Assembly: GCF_017877355.1 (NCBI RefSeq)
Contig: NZ_JAGIPR010000001.1
Coordinates: forward strand, 767,984-831,983
Reading direction: 5' to 3'
Source of the DNA: Chryseobacterium jejuense
GTDB taxonomy: Bacteria; Bacteroidota; Bacteroidia; Flavobacteriales; Weeksellaceae
Length of the DNA: 64,000 bases
Made by a program: the position numbers and the translations under genes
In this document: positions 45,119 through 53,852 of the stretch, in pieces
Position numbering within the stretch: position 1 is the stretch's first letter
Layout of the letters: every line of letters starts with the position of its first letter
Notes under the pieces: model-generated
Database searches by the model: none
What the model was told of the DNA's origin: nothing
What the model saw: only the letters and a program-made list of their open reading frames with translations

Positions 45119-48100
45119 TTAAAAATTAACTTTCAGATTGAAGGCGAAGTTTTTGGTAGCAGGCATTACTCCGGATTGATATCCCTGGATGCTTCCCGAT
45201 GAAAGACCGGATTCCGGATCTGCATACGGAAGATTTTTATGAATAATCCATAGGTTACTTCCTATCAGACCAAGGGTAAGATTCTGAATTCCGGCCTTTT
45301 TTAAAAATTGATTGTTGAAGGTGTAAGAAACAGATACCTGACGCAGTTTGATAAAACTAGCATCATAAACAAACGCGGCCACAGGTGGATCGGTTTCCAG
45401 AGTCTGGCTAGACATTGAACGGTCTAGACGAATCGTATTAGGAATATAATGCCCCGGATTATTAGGATCCTGCATTACACCCGGTAAAATAACACCACCT
45501 CCGTTTTCCAGTGTATTTCTGATAGGATTCCCAAGGTCATTAAATCCTACAGAATCCGGATAAAGCCCTGTCCCATACCCATAATACTGATCGAGAGAAA
45601 ATACTTTACCTCCTTTTTTCCAATCGATCTGAAAGCTTAGATTAAAATTTTTATAGGTAAAAGAATTATTTAGACCTGCCACAAAATCAGACTGAAAGCT
45701 TCCCAGATTATGATTGCTGTCATCCGTATGCAGATAAGCTCCATTACTTCCTATAATTTTATTTCCATTGGGATCGTATACAAAATCCGATCCCCAGATG
45801 CTTCCATATTCTTCGTTGAGTGGAGCGTTAATGGTGATCCCGCCCTGTAATGTACCCAGAGTAATATTTTCTATACCTTCCCGTAGTGCAGTGATTTTGG
45901 TTTTGGGATTAGACCAGTTGATAGCCATGTCCCAGGTAAAATGTTCAGATTTCAATGGAGTTATATTTAAAGTAAGTTCAACCCCTTTTGTGGTGAGTTC
46001 ACCTGTATTCTGAATTTTAGACAGAGAGCCTGTTGCCAGAGAAATGGGAAGTGGCAATATCTGATTAAATGCAATATTCCGGAACCATGAAAGGTCTAAT
46101 CCTACCCTGTTTTTAAAAAACTGCATATTGGTTCCTATTTCAAAATTTTTAAGTTTCTGTGGAAGCAGGTCGGCATTCCTTAAAGATGTATTGTAAGAGT
46201 ATACAGGATTATTTTCTAAAGAGGCCTGAGGAATATATCTGTTCCTTAATTGATCTGCATTGGTATCCGACCCTACTTCTGCATAAGCTGCTCTTATCTT
46301 TCCGAAGCTTAACCATTCTTGTTTCAACAGATTAGAGAATACAACACTGGCAGAAACCGAAGGATAATAATACACCTGTTTTTCTTTAGGTAATGAGGTA
46401 GACTGATCCCTTCTGAAAGTTCCTTCCAGATAATACGTGTTTTTATATCCTAAAGAAGCCTGAACAAAAGCCCCGTAAATATATTTTGTGTTGTCTATTG
46501 TAATAGGTTTGGCAGGAGTTGTAATCGAATTGGAGATGGTATAAAGATCCGGAATATATAAACCTCCTGTTGTTGTCTGTGCATTGGAATAATTTGACTG
46601 GACATTCACATTTCCGCCCAATAAGGCCTGTAGATTTAAATCCTCTGTAATATTCTTTTTATAAGTAGCAATCAGATCATAATTGGTTTCTGTAAAGCGG
46701 AGATTGGTTACTGCATACCCCGACGGCTGTTCTATCAGATTAAAACTGAAAAAGGCTGGCATAGAACCTACAGCTTTTCTTTCTTCAGTAATCATTGTAT
46801 ATCCGTCAATACCTACCCTTCCCAGAATGTTAATACTTTTTGAAAGATCATAGCTCAAGCTGAAGTTTCCGGCAAAACGATCTCTTTTGTCATTCTGATA
46901 ATTTTGATACCGGGAGAAATAGGGATTATCCCAATAGGAAGGAGAAAGATTATCAGGTCCTTGTATATTCCATGTGTAGTTTTTATTGTGAGTGTCATAA
47001 AGATATTTCTGGTACTGAAGGTCTATATTGGTTGCCCACCACTGGCGGAATCCGCTCATAATATTATCAGTATATCCTGTGGAATTTCGTCCTTTGGTTC
47101 TTTGTGTAATATAATTGGCAAAAATGGTAGCTGTAAGCTTATCTGTGATCTTATAAGATGCATTTCCTCCAAAATTGTTTTTCATTAAAGAAGAATTAGG
47201 CATAATGTCCGTAGCATTGGTATTAGAATAGCTCAGTCTGAAGGTTGCTTTATCATTTCCGCCACTCAAAGCGATATTATTGGTTTGGTTAATAGCCTTT
47301 TCAAAGAAGGTAATCGGTCCGTTTTTAGCTGCTATCCATGGTGTTTTTTTTCCAAAATTTTGGGAACCAGGAATGAATGCATCATACTGCCATACCATGA
47401 GATTAGGATCATAGGGCGCTCCATAAGAAGCATCATGCCAAAAAATCGCCATGGGTGAATTCTGATACAATGGAAACACATTTCCCCAATATCCCTGTCC
47501 GTATTGAGTCTGGTATTCAGGAAAGGTAGATTTGTCAACTGTAGAAACAGAAATACTTCCACTATATTCCAGACCGATTCCCTGTGCATTTTTGTTACCT
47601 TTTTTTGTGGTGATGATAATCGCGCCATTTTGAGCTCTTGATCCGTATAAAGCTGTTGCAGCAGCTCCTTTTAATACATTTACAGTTTCAATATCATTAG
47701 GATTGATATCTGAAACAGGACTTCCGTAATCATACCCTCCAAATCCATTCTGCTGAACTGTGGAATTGATATTCCTGTTGATAATAGGAACCCCATCCAC
47801 TACAAAAAGAGCCTGATTATCCCCTAAAATAGATTTATATCCCCTTGAAACGGCATCTATGGAGCCCCCAAAATTGGTAGACTGCCTGATCTCAAGTCCT
47901 GCCACTTTTCCTGATAAATTATTCAAAAAATTGGTAGTGGGATTTTTGTTGATATCTTCACCTTTTACTTCCTGTGTAGAATATCCCAGAGATTTTTTTT
48001 CCCTTTTAATGCCTAGTGCGGTGACAACAATCCCTTCAATATTCTGGGTTTTAAGAGTGTCTTGCCTGTTCTGGCTGAAATAGGTTTCGCTTCCGATAAA

Positions 48101-48142
48101 AAAAGCGACGCCTGCACTTAAAAGCTTCAACTTGTATTTCAT
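45119..48142 (-). CDS. SusC/RagA-family TonB-linked outer-membrane protein
   Basis: The 1007-residue protein has a signal peptide, then the plug with VTALGIKREKKSLGYSTQEV, VDGVPIINRN, ETVNVLKGAAATALYGSRAQNGAIIITTKKG, and a barrel that ends LKVNF. After the signal peptide the mature chain begins almost directly with the TonB-box-like region near EGIVVTALG, so the usual N-terminal carboxypeptidase-regulatory-like domain is absent. It pairs with SusD downstream. The LytS/LytR-type pair lies upstream in the same direction. Confidence 0.92.
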   Translation of the reverse strand: MKYKLKLLSAGVAFFIGSETYFSQNRQDTLKTQNIEGIVVTALGIKREKKSLGYSTQEVKGEDINKNPTTNFLNNLSGKVAGLEIRQSTNFGGSIDAVSRGYKSILGDNQALFVVDGVPIINRNINSTVQQNGFGGYDYGSPVSDINPNDIETVNVLKGAAATALYGSRAQNGAIIITTKKGNKNAQGIGLEYSGSISVSTVDKSTFPEYQTQYGQGYWGNVFPLYQNSPMAIFWHDASYGAPYDPNLMVWQYDAFIPGSQNFGKKTPWIAAKNGPITFFEKAINQTNNIALSGGNDKATFRLSYSNTNATDIMPNSSLMKNNFGGNASYKITDKLTATIFANYITQRTKGRNSTGYTDNIMSGFRQWWATNIDLQYQKYLYDTHNKNYTWNIQGPDNLSPSYWDNPYFSRYQNYQNDKRDRFAGNFSLSYDLSKSINILGRVGIDGYTMITEERKAVGSMPAFFSFNLIEQPSGYAVTNLRFTETNYDLIATYKKNITEDLNLQALLGGNVNVQSNYSNAQTTTGGLYIPDLYTISNSITTPAKPITIDNTKYIYGAFVQASLGYKNTYYLEGTFRRDQSTSLPKEKQVYYYPSVSASVVFSNLLKQEWLSFGKIRAAYAEVGSDTNADQLRNRYIPQASLENNPVYSYNTSLRNADLLPQKLKNFEIGTNMQFFKNRVGLDLSWFRNIAFNQILPLPISLATGSLSKIQNTGELTTKGVELTLNITPLKSEHFTWDMAINWSNPKTKITALREGIENITLGTLQGGITINAPLNEEYGSIWGSDFVYDPNGNKIIGSNGAYLHTDDSNHNLGSFQSDFVAGLNNSFTYKNFNLSFQIDWKKGGKVFSLDQYYGYGTGLYPDSVGFNDLGNPIRNTLENGGGVILPGVMQDPNNPGHYIPNTIRLDRSMSSQTLETDPPVAAFVYDASFIKLRQVSVSYTFNNQFLKKAGIQNLTLGLIGSNLWIIHKNLPYADPESGLSSGSIQGYQSGVMPATKNFAFNLKVNF

Positions 48143-48459
48143 AATTATTGATTTTGTTTATTGTTTAATCAAAATTCAATAATTGGTGAAGAATATAATG
48201 AAATCTATATATCAATAGCAGAATGCAGTCTACTAAAATATAAGTAATGAGTAATGAGTAATGAGTTGTGGAAATTATTTTGCTTATTGCCTAAATAGAA
48301 AGACAGGAAGCCTTTAAAGCATTTCTGCTTTTTTGAAAATTTATAACCTTTACAGCTATTACCATTGAAGGACTAAACATTTCCCTCCGGAGAGGTGGCA
48401 AAAATTCAGATAATTTTTGACGGGGTGGTTTTAAAAAGCACAATACTTCATCACGGACA
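48143..48459. other. Spacer between LytTR regulator and SusC
   Basis: I see no gene here. The spacer holds a triple AGTAATG tandem repeat (48243-48263) and the reverse-oriented CCACCCCGTCAAAAATT repeat at 48378-48432. No SD or clear TAnnTTTG box was found for SusC. Confidence 0.6.
48378..48432 (-). repeat. CCACCCCGTCAAAAATT dispersed repeat, copy 2
   Basis: Read on the minus strand it gives CCACCCCGTCAAAAATTAT, then TGAATTTTTGCCACCTCTCC and GGAGGGAA, matching the copies at 15813 and 58566 with small changes. Confidence 0.7.
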
Positions 48460-49161
48460 CTACAAATCAATAAACGGTTTGTAAGTTCTGCCAATAGGAA
48501 GTTTCTTTCCTTTTACCTGTACAACGGCTGCTGATTTCACCTCTATTTTGGGTTTGGAAATAATATAAGATTTATGAATACGGATAAACATGTTGGGGTT
48601 CAAACTCTCCTCTATTTTACTAATAGGCATTTTGAAGGTGAATGTTTCCGTTTTGGTATGAATATGAATGTATTCCCTTAAGCTTTCGATATAAAATATG
48701 TCCTGAAGGATAATTTTAACCTGTTTTTTTCCACTGTTAATAAAGATATAATCACGCTCAGCTATTTCTAATAAGGCATCTTCCGCTTCCATTAAATATT
48801 TAAACTTCCCAACGGCCGTAACAAAACGCTCATAAGGAATAGGTTTCAGCAAATAATCTGCGATATCCAGTTCATATCCTTCTATGGCATATTGATGATA
48901 GGCTGTTGTAACAATCACAAGCGGAGGATTCTTTAGTTTTTTCAAAAAATCAAAGCCTTTCACCACAGGAAGATGAAGGTCTAAAAACATAAGATCTACC
49001 TCATGAATACTCAAAAGATTGCTTGCGTAGACTGCATCAGAACATTTCCCTATAAGATTCAGTTCCGGGTCCCGGGAAATAAATGTTTCCAGAATTTCTG
49101 CGGCAATCGGTTCGTCTTCTACAATAATGCAATTGTATTTTTTAGAGGCTGGATGTATCAT
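48460..49161 (-). CDS. LytTR-family response regulator
   Basis: The 233-residue product uses ATG 49161 (MIHPASKKYN); the longer frame to 49212 would be 17 residues. The receiver has E15-D16 and phosphoacceptor D61 (LMFLDLHLP) with the usual lysine in LLKPIPYERF. The LytTR DNA-binding domain occupies about 133-233 (VKIILQDIFYIESLREYIHIHT and FIRIHKSYIISKPKIE). It overlaps the kinase gene by 20 bases, so they are translated together, and it precedes the SusC/SusD genes. Confidence 0.92.
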   Translation of the reverse strand: MIHPASKKYNCIIVEDEPIAAEILETFISRDPELNLIGKCSDAVYASNLLSIHEVDLMFLDLHLPVVKGFDFLKKLKNPPLVIVTTAYHQYAIEGYELDIADYLLKPIPYERFVTAVGKFKYLMEAEDALLEIAERDYIFINSGKKQVKIILQDIFYIESLREYIHIHTKTETFTFKMPISKIEESLNPNMFIRIHKSYIISKPKIEVKSAAVVQVKGKKLPIGRTYKPFIDL

Positions 49162-50227
49162 TGAAATCAATTTTGAGTTGCACAATATATCGGTCAGTTT
49201 TATCCTCAACACTCAGTTTATGGTTAGGATAAAGCAGTTCAAGCTGGCGGCGGATGTTTTTCAGTCCTATTTTGGTAGAATGCTGATGAGGGTTTTCTTC
49301 TTTTGAATTTTCAATACAATAGGTAAGAATTCCACCTTTCAGTTCAATATCAATGGAGATGAAAGCTTCTCCAAAACTTTCGGAAACACCATGTTTAAAA
49401 GCATTTTCAACAAACTGAATCAGAATAAGCGGTGAGATTTCCTGAGCGGGATTATCAATATTTTCCTGGAAATGTACGCTAAGATGATGATGTCTTATTT
49501 TTTGGATCTGTATAAAATCCTTAATATTTTCAATGTCTTTTTCTATGGAAATGTTTTTTTCAGCGGCTTCATAGATATTATAACGCATGATTTTGGAAAG
49601 CTGAAGAATCACGTCGGGAGTTTCATCTGCCTTTTTAAGAGCCATTCCGTAGATATTATTCAATGTATTAAACAGAAAATGAGGATTAATCTGGGCTTTT
49701 AACATTGTAAGTTCCTGATCCAGCTTTTCCGATTTCAATTGAGAAATCTGGTCTTTCAACATATTTTTCTGTCTTGTAATTTCTATCCCGAAAACCAATC
49801 CTACCATAAAAATAAGATCCATAAAGGAATTAAATGCTACCAATCCATTGATAAGTCCGGAAGGTTGTTTTCCATCCAAAGTCTCTGTAACTCCATAGAT
49901 GTAAGGATAAATAATGTAATGGGTGAAAAACCGATGCCCTAAAACTGCTACTATAACAACAAGAATGCAGAGAATATATTTAAGAATCTTGTTAATATAA
50001 ACCTTTTCATATACATACAACAAGGAATAAGCAAGAGGAATTTTAACCAGAAAATAGCCTAGCTCCAGAATAAGTGTGTTCTGAAACCGTAATTGCCATT
50101 TGAAATTTGGAAACTGATATCTGGACCAGTAAAAGTCAAGATAAGCCTCCAGAATATAGTACAATATCCAAAAAAGCAAATGAATGTATAGCTTAGATTT
50201 GTGATCTGATTTCAAACTTGCTGTCAT
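49142..50227 (-). CDS. Sensor histidine kinase, LytS/YpdA type
   Basis: The 361-residue protein has four to five hydrophobic segments in residues 1-150 (for example YIHLLFWILYYIL and YILCILVVIVAVLG), then the PF06580 kinase core with phospho-His H183 in INPHFLFNTLNNIYG. A degenerate HATPase with ILIQFVENAFKHG and GLKNIRRQLELLY follows. No separate sensing domain is present; the membrane part should sense the signal. It lies upstream of and overlaps the LytTR regulator gene. Confidence 0.9.
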   Translation of the reverse strand: MTASLKSDHKSKLYIHLLFWILYYILEAYLDFYWSRYQFPNFKWQLRFQNTLILELGYFLVKIPLAYSLLYVYEKVYINKILKYILCILVVIVAVLGHRFFTHYIIYPYIYGVTETLDGKQPSGLINGLVAFNSFMDLIFMVGLVFGIEITRQKNMLKDQISQLKSEKLDQELTMLKAQINPHFLFNTLNNIYGMALKKADETPDVILQLSKIMRYNIYEAAEKNISIEKDIENIKDFIQIQKIRHHHLSVHFQENIDNPAQEISPLILIQFVENAFKHGVSESFGEAFISIDIELKGGILTYCIENSKEENPHQHSTKIGLKNIRRQLELLYPNHKLSVEDKTDRYIVQLKIDFNDTSSL

Positions 50228-50255
50228 TTAAAAATGTAAAATAATAAGATTCAGT

Positions 50256-50263
50256 CAAATATA
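50256..50263 (-). promoter_or_regulatory. -7 box of the LytS/LytR operon
   Basis: TATATTTG on the minus strand fits TAnnTTTG, 29 bases before the kinase ATG. No good TTTG -33 element at standard spacing. Confidence 0.4.
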
Positions 50264-50397
50264 GAAATATAAAGTCTACCAATTTCTGCCATTGATCTAC
50301 AAACAGCTTCTAATTATTTTATTAAACCATTAAGAAAGCTTCATAAATCTTAATGGTTCAAACAAAATAAGAATCCAGTTACAATATTCTTCAAATG

Positions 50398-50784
50398 TTA
50401 TTGATTGATTTTTTTTAAACGGACCTCAGGAAACATTAGGTTGATAAAACTGAATATCAACAGGATATTAAATTCGATTCCGTTTGTTCCTCCGCCTACT
50501 ACAAACCAACCATTTTCCCAATGGATATAATAGATTCCCAAAGCAAAAATTACGATGTTACAGAGAGCAACGGGCTTTATAAACCGGTCTCTCCAGATAA
50601 GAAAAACAGAAACAAGGTGAGTAAGTTTTACTAACCAGGCAAGATACAGTCCTATTGGAGAGAATCCTATGGTATCCAGATAGTTAATACCAAAATTATT
50701 GACATCTCCACTAAAAATAGAGATTGCGCTATGCATAAGCAAGATGACTGATAATGCACATCTGAGGAAGTAGTTCTTTTTCAT
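50398..50784 (-). CDS. DoxX-like membrane protein
   Basis: The 128-residue protein has about four hydrophobic segments (CALSVILLMHSAISIF, LYLAWLVKLTHLVSVFLIW, VALCNIVIFALGIYYI, NILLIFSFINLMF). The overall pattern fits small DoxX/DoxD-like proteins, but sequence similarity to the DoxX protein at 27725 is weak. It is separated from the kinase gene by 170 bases and may be independent. Function is unknown. Confidence 0.7.
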   Translation of the reverse strand: MKKNYFLRCALSVILLMHSAISIFSGDVNNFGINYLDTIGFSPIGLYLAWLVKLTHLVSVFLIWRDRFIKPVALCNIVIFALGIYYIHWENGWFVVGGGTNGIEFNILLIFSFINLMFPEVRLKKINQ

Positions 50785-51204
50785 ACAGCTAAGATAGCTA
50801 GCATGCCAAAGTAATGAAGTTTACTGTATATCAATTGCTTCTAACAGTATATGAATTTTTCATTTTTTTTAATATAGAATTTTAAAATAGAGCCTAACCT
50901 GTTTTTCTTAACGTTAACAAGTATCTCTCTTTGCCATTTATTAAGTAATTGTTAATTAAGTAAATGCAAAATTTAACATTTAAATTATTCCCTTAATTGT
51001 GATTTTTATAAATTTAATCCTTATTTTTACGACATTAGTTACAGAAATTAATAAAACTTGACTGAAAAAACATGTATCAATCGGGAATGAATTTCCCTCC
51101 ATAGCCTTCCGATTGATGGTAGATAATCAATATTCAGTTTCCGATTCTAAGACACAAAAAAGGAGTGGTCCGGATGGCCACTCCTTTATCATTATCTTTC
51201 GATT
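50785..51204. other. Gene-free region with a structured palindrome
   Basis: No coding frame is credible. An inverted repeat ATCAATCGG (51076-51084) with CCGATTGAT (51109-51117) encloses a second small stem GGGAA..TTCCC. AT-rich flanks (50870-51050) could carry promoters. The only certain element is the terminator at 51155-51187. Confidence 0.5.
51155..51187 (-). terminator. Terminator of the TlpA/rhodanese unit
   Basis: AAAGGAGTGG (51159-51168) pairs with CCACTCCTTT (51178-51187) and is followed by TTTTTTGTG on the minus strand. It lies 18 bases after the TlpA stop. Confidence 0.8.
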
Positions 51205-51717
51205 TTAATTTTGACTTAAGTTTTTTCTCAAAAACTCTTCCAGTTCCTTTTCGTGAAGATTTTTAGCAATGATGGTTCCTTCTCCGTTAATGATTACATT
51301 AAAAGGAAGCTCATCTATTTCATAGGCTTTAGCAACAGGACTTTTCCAGAATTTTAAATCACTGATCTGTATCCAGTTGATATTAAATCGTTCAATCGCT
51401 TTCTGCCAGCTCTCTTTATTCTTATCCAAAGAAACCCCCAGAATTTCAAACTTATTAGCTTTCACCTGATCCGAATAGGTTTCATACAGCTTTTTCAGCT
51501 CAGGCTGCTCTTCTACACAGGGAGCGCACCAGGTGGCCCAGAAATCAACTAGAACCAGCTTTCCTTTTAAGCTTGAAAGGGAAAATAAAGAGCCATCCGG
51601 TTTAGCCATTGTTATTTCAGGAGCCTTCTTCCCTGCTTCAATTTTGTTTTGAGCGAATACAAATCCCGAAAACAGGATTAAAAACACTATGGTAAAACTT
51701 GTTTTCATATTAATCAT
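51205..51717 (-). CDS. TlpA-like thiol-disulfide oxidoreductase
   Basis: The 170-residue protein has a signal peptide (IVFLILFSGFVFAQ) and a thioredoxin fold with the WATWCAPC active site (Cys-x-x-Cys). KAPEITMAKPDGSLFSL and GKLVLVDFWATWC are typical of periplasmic TlpA/ResA-type reductases. It may reduce or oxidise exported proteins. The frame allows a start at 51717, which overlaps the rhodanese stop by 8 bases, or at MKTSF (51708). Confidence 0.9.
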   Translation of the reverse strand: MINMKTSFTIVFLILFSGFVFAQNKIEAGKKAPEITMAKPDGSLFSLSSLKGKLVLVDFWATWCAPCVEEQPELKKLYETYSDQVKANKFEILGVSLDKNKESWQKAIERFNINWIQISDLKFWKSPVAKAYEIDELPFNVIINGEGTIIAKNLHEKELEEFLRKNLSQN

Positions 51718-52138
51718 TTGTCGGATAATCTTTATCCAGCCAATCGGTTTTTATATTTTTAGGAAGATTTAAAAGCTTGGCATTTTTAAAGCCCATTTCC
51801 ATCAATAAGTTAAATGCAGGACGGATATTCGGACATTTTACAAAAGGACAGCATCCACAGTAGATCACTATTTCTTTATTTTTAGGAATATCTTTAAGAT
51901 AATTTCTCAGTTTTTCCAGATTCTCAGGTTCATGGGTTGGTCCTATGTCTACAGAACCTTTGATAATTGCTTCAGGGCCCACCGAAATAATCAATACATC
52001 TTTGGTTCTCTGCTTTACAATTCTTGAGGCTAATAATGCTGGATCCATTAGCTGGCTGTCTTTCCAAGGATCCTGGGTTTGCTGTGCCTGACTGAAAACT
52101 GAGCAGACAAAGCACACCATGATAAACAAATACTTCAT
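51710..52138 (-). CDS. Secreted rhodanese-like protein with cysteine-rich loop
   Basis: The start at ATG 52138 (MKYLFIMVCFVCSVFSQAQ) gives a 142-residue exported protein. A longer frame begins at a GTG inside the promoter box, so it is rejected. The rhodanese-like fold carries VIYCGCCPFVKCPNIRPAF, with three closely spaced cysteines where single-Cys rhodaneses have the CRSG loop. It may handle sulfane sulfur or act as a thiol partner of the TlpA protein with which it is coupled. Confidence 0.75.
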   Translation of the reverse strand: MKYLFIMVCFVCSVFSQAQQTQDPWKDSQLMDPALLASRIVKQRTKDVLIISVGPEAIIKGSVDIGPTHEPENLEKLRNYLKDIPKNKEIVIYCGCCPFVKCPNIRPAFNLLMEMGFKNAKLLNLPKNIKTDWLDKDYPTND

Positions 52139-52152
52139 ACTTCTATTTTTCA

Positions 52153-52160
52153 CAAATATA
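52153..52160 (-). promoter_or_regulatory. -7 box of the rhodanese/TlpA unit
   Basis: TATATTTG on the minus strand, 15 bases before the ATG at 52138, fits TAnnTTTG. It overlaps the GTG at 52153 and so decides against that upstream start. Confidence 0.5.
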
Positions 52161-52285
52161 AATGATTTATTGAATTGTAATGGGCTATATGCCTGTATTC
52201 TTCAGCTTTTATTAAGTGTTTTTATTCTTTTTAGGAGTAATATGGATAATATTAGCAGCTCCCGGCTCTATCATCAATTGGGTTC

Positions 52286-52486
52286 CTAATCCTCTCTCCT
52301 GCTCCCGTCCCAGAATGGCAGAGCTGTTGCCAATGTAAGTTTTCCCTGAAAAACAGGATGTGACGGAATCAGTGATATTTCAATTTCCTCTTCTTCAAGC
52401 TGGATGATGATAGATGTGGCATCAATGCTATGGCGGGTTCCATCTTTAGCGACTGCGAATACCGGATAAGGTTTAGACTCTTCCAT
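52286..52486 (-). CDS. Short hypothetical protein
   Basis: The 66-residue product starts at ATG 52484-52486 (MEESKPYPVF), chosen because the longer frame to 52585 overlaps the divergent gene. It is acidic, with an EEEEIEI stretch in the middle and no membrane segment. It may be a conserved small protein, but I recognise no family. It is divergent from the SUKH gene at 52611. Confidence 0.45.
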   Translation of the reverse strand: MEESKPYPVFAVAKDGTRHSIDATSIIIQLEEEEIEISLIPSHPVFQGKLTLATALPFWDGSRRED

Positions 52487-52610
52487 TGTAATGATTTTTA
52501 ACAAAGATAAAGCTTCAAATGAATTCTCTTTTTGTATTTTAGTGGTGAAAAATGAATCACAGTCAATAATTGACAACAACTTCAATAATTTTAAAGTACT
52601 CTTTCATTCT

Positions 52611-53720
52611 ATGGAAATCAATCTTCCTAATCATTGGTCAGATTTTATAAAGACTTTCACCAAAAAACATAAAGAAGACATTGTTTATAATGTGGTACAC
52701 GTATTCCGGACTGAAGAAGAAATCAGAGAACGCTATGATACCCATGAATTTGAAGAATTTCTTCCTGAATATATTCCTATTGCAGATGATTCTGGTGGCC
52801 AAGTTGCTGTTATTTCAAAAAATAATAAGGATACAAAAGTCTATCTGAGTTCATATGGTGTGCTTCAGAAAGAGCTTTTACAGGTTTTAGATCGTGATTT
52901 AATGCATTGGATGCAAAGAAAATTTCCTTTTGACAGAGTACAAAATGTACTGTCTGCTGCTGAAATTGAGAAAAGAGAAAAAGAAAACAGTTTGTTAGTG
53001 CAAAAAGTTTCTCCATTTCCTGCTATTACAGAGTTTTTGAAAGATCCGGTTTGTATTGAAGGCCTTGCATTACCTGAAAATTATGCCTCGATAGAGCATA
53101 TTTATTATTTTCAGGATGGATATCATTATAATTCCGTAGAGAATAAAGTCTTGGCAAGTGATGCTCCGGGTGAATTCAAACCAAGTTGGATTGTTTTGGC
53201 TTCCAACTATTTTGCTGATCCTTTTTTTATAGATCTGAATGAAGCTAAAGAGGAGTTTCCTGTGTATTTCGCTTGGCATGGACAGGGAAATTGGAAGCCT
53301 GTAAAAATAGCTGAAAATTTGACTGAATTTCAGAAAGTATTGCTTCAGATTCAAAGTTTAAGGTTTGATAAAGCAGGATTAACAGATTATTTTGATGAAA
53401 ATATAGATCTGGAAAATCCTTTGTGGGAAGAAGTATATATAAGTATTGAAGAAGAAGATGATGAATGTGTTTCGAACTCATTAGAAACTTATGAAACAAT
53501 GGGTTCAAAAGTAAACTTGTACATTGCCGATATCGGTCCCAATAAAATGAAAGTTATTGCATTACTGAAAAAAGAATTCGGTCTCTCCGGAACAGAAGCT
53601 CTTCAACTCAGTAAAGAACCAAAAATATTATTCAGAACAGATTACAGTAAATGGCTGGAATATGATCGTAAGCAACTGGAAGATCTTGGAGCAAGGGTAG
53701 AATTTGAGACTTTGGTCTAA
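52611..53720 (+). CDS. SMI1/KNR4 (SUKH) domain protein with a C-terminal L7/L12-like domain
   Basis: ATG 52611 (MEINLPNHWS) is preferred; the open frame runs back to 52491 without domain sequence. The 369-residue protein has a helical N-terminal part (1-150), a central SUKH-like domain (about 165-270: FPAITEFLKDP, LPENYASIEHIYYF, GEFKPSWIVLASNYFADPFFIDL), and a C-terminal domain (about 298-369: VNLYIADIGPNKMKVIALLKKEFGLS, ALQLSKEPK, RKQLEDLGARVEF) that resembles the ribosomal L7/L12 C-terminus. SUKH proteins often serve as immunity factors. There is no toxin gene next to it here. Confidence 0.75.
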   Translation: MEINLPNHWSDFIKTFTKKHKEDIVYNVVHVFRTEEEIRERYDTHEFEEFLPEYIPIADDSGGQVAVISKNNKDTKVYLSSYGVLQKELLQVLDRDLMHWMQRKFPFDRVQNVLSAAEIEKREKENSLLVQKVSPFPAITEFLKDPVCIEGLALPENYASIEHIYYFQDGYHYNSVENKVLASDAPGEFKPSWIVLASNYFADPFFIDLNEAKEEFPVYFAWHGQGNWKPVKIAENLTEFQKVLLQIQSLRFDKAGLTDYFDENIDLENPLWEEVYISIEEEDDECVSNSLETYETMGSKVNLYIADIGPNKMKVIALLKKEFGLSGTEALQLSKEPKILFRTDYSKWLEYDRKQLEDLGARVEFETLV

Positions 53721-53852
53721 AAGTGACACGGAGATCTGTAAATCTCTGGTTACTACAATATTTCCTTATAGTTTTTGAATGTATTTTGCTTATTTAAGTA
53801 CAAATATTTTATACATTTATATAAAGTATTGTGAATCAAAAAATACCTTATC

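Noticed and set aside
48243..48263. Triple AGTAATG repeat
   Set aside because: Too short to be a meaningful array; probably slippage in AT-rich DNA.
51710..52153. GTG start of the rhodanese-like protein at 52153
   Set aside because: The codon overlaps a TATATTTG promoter box, and the ATG at 52138 starts a clean signal peptide.
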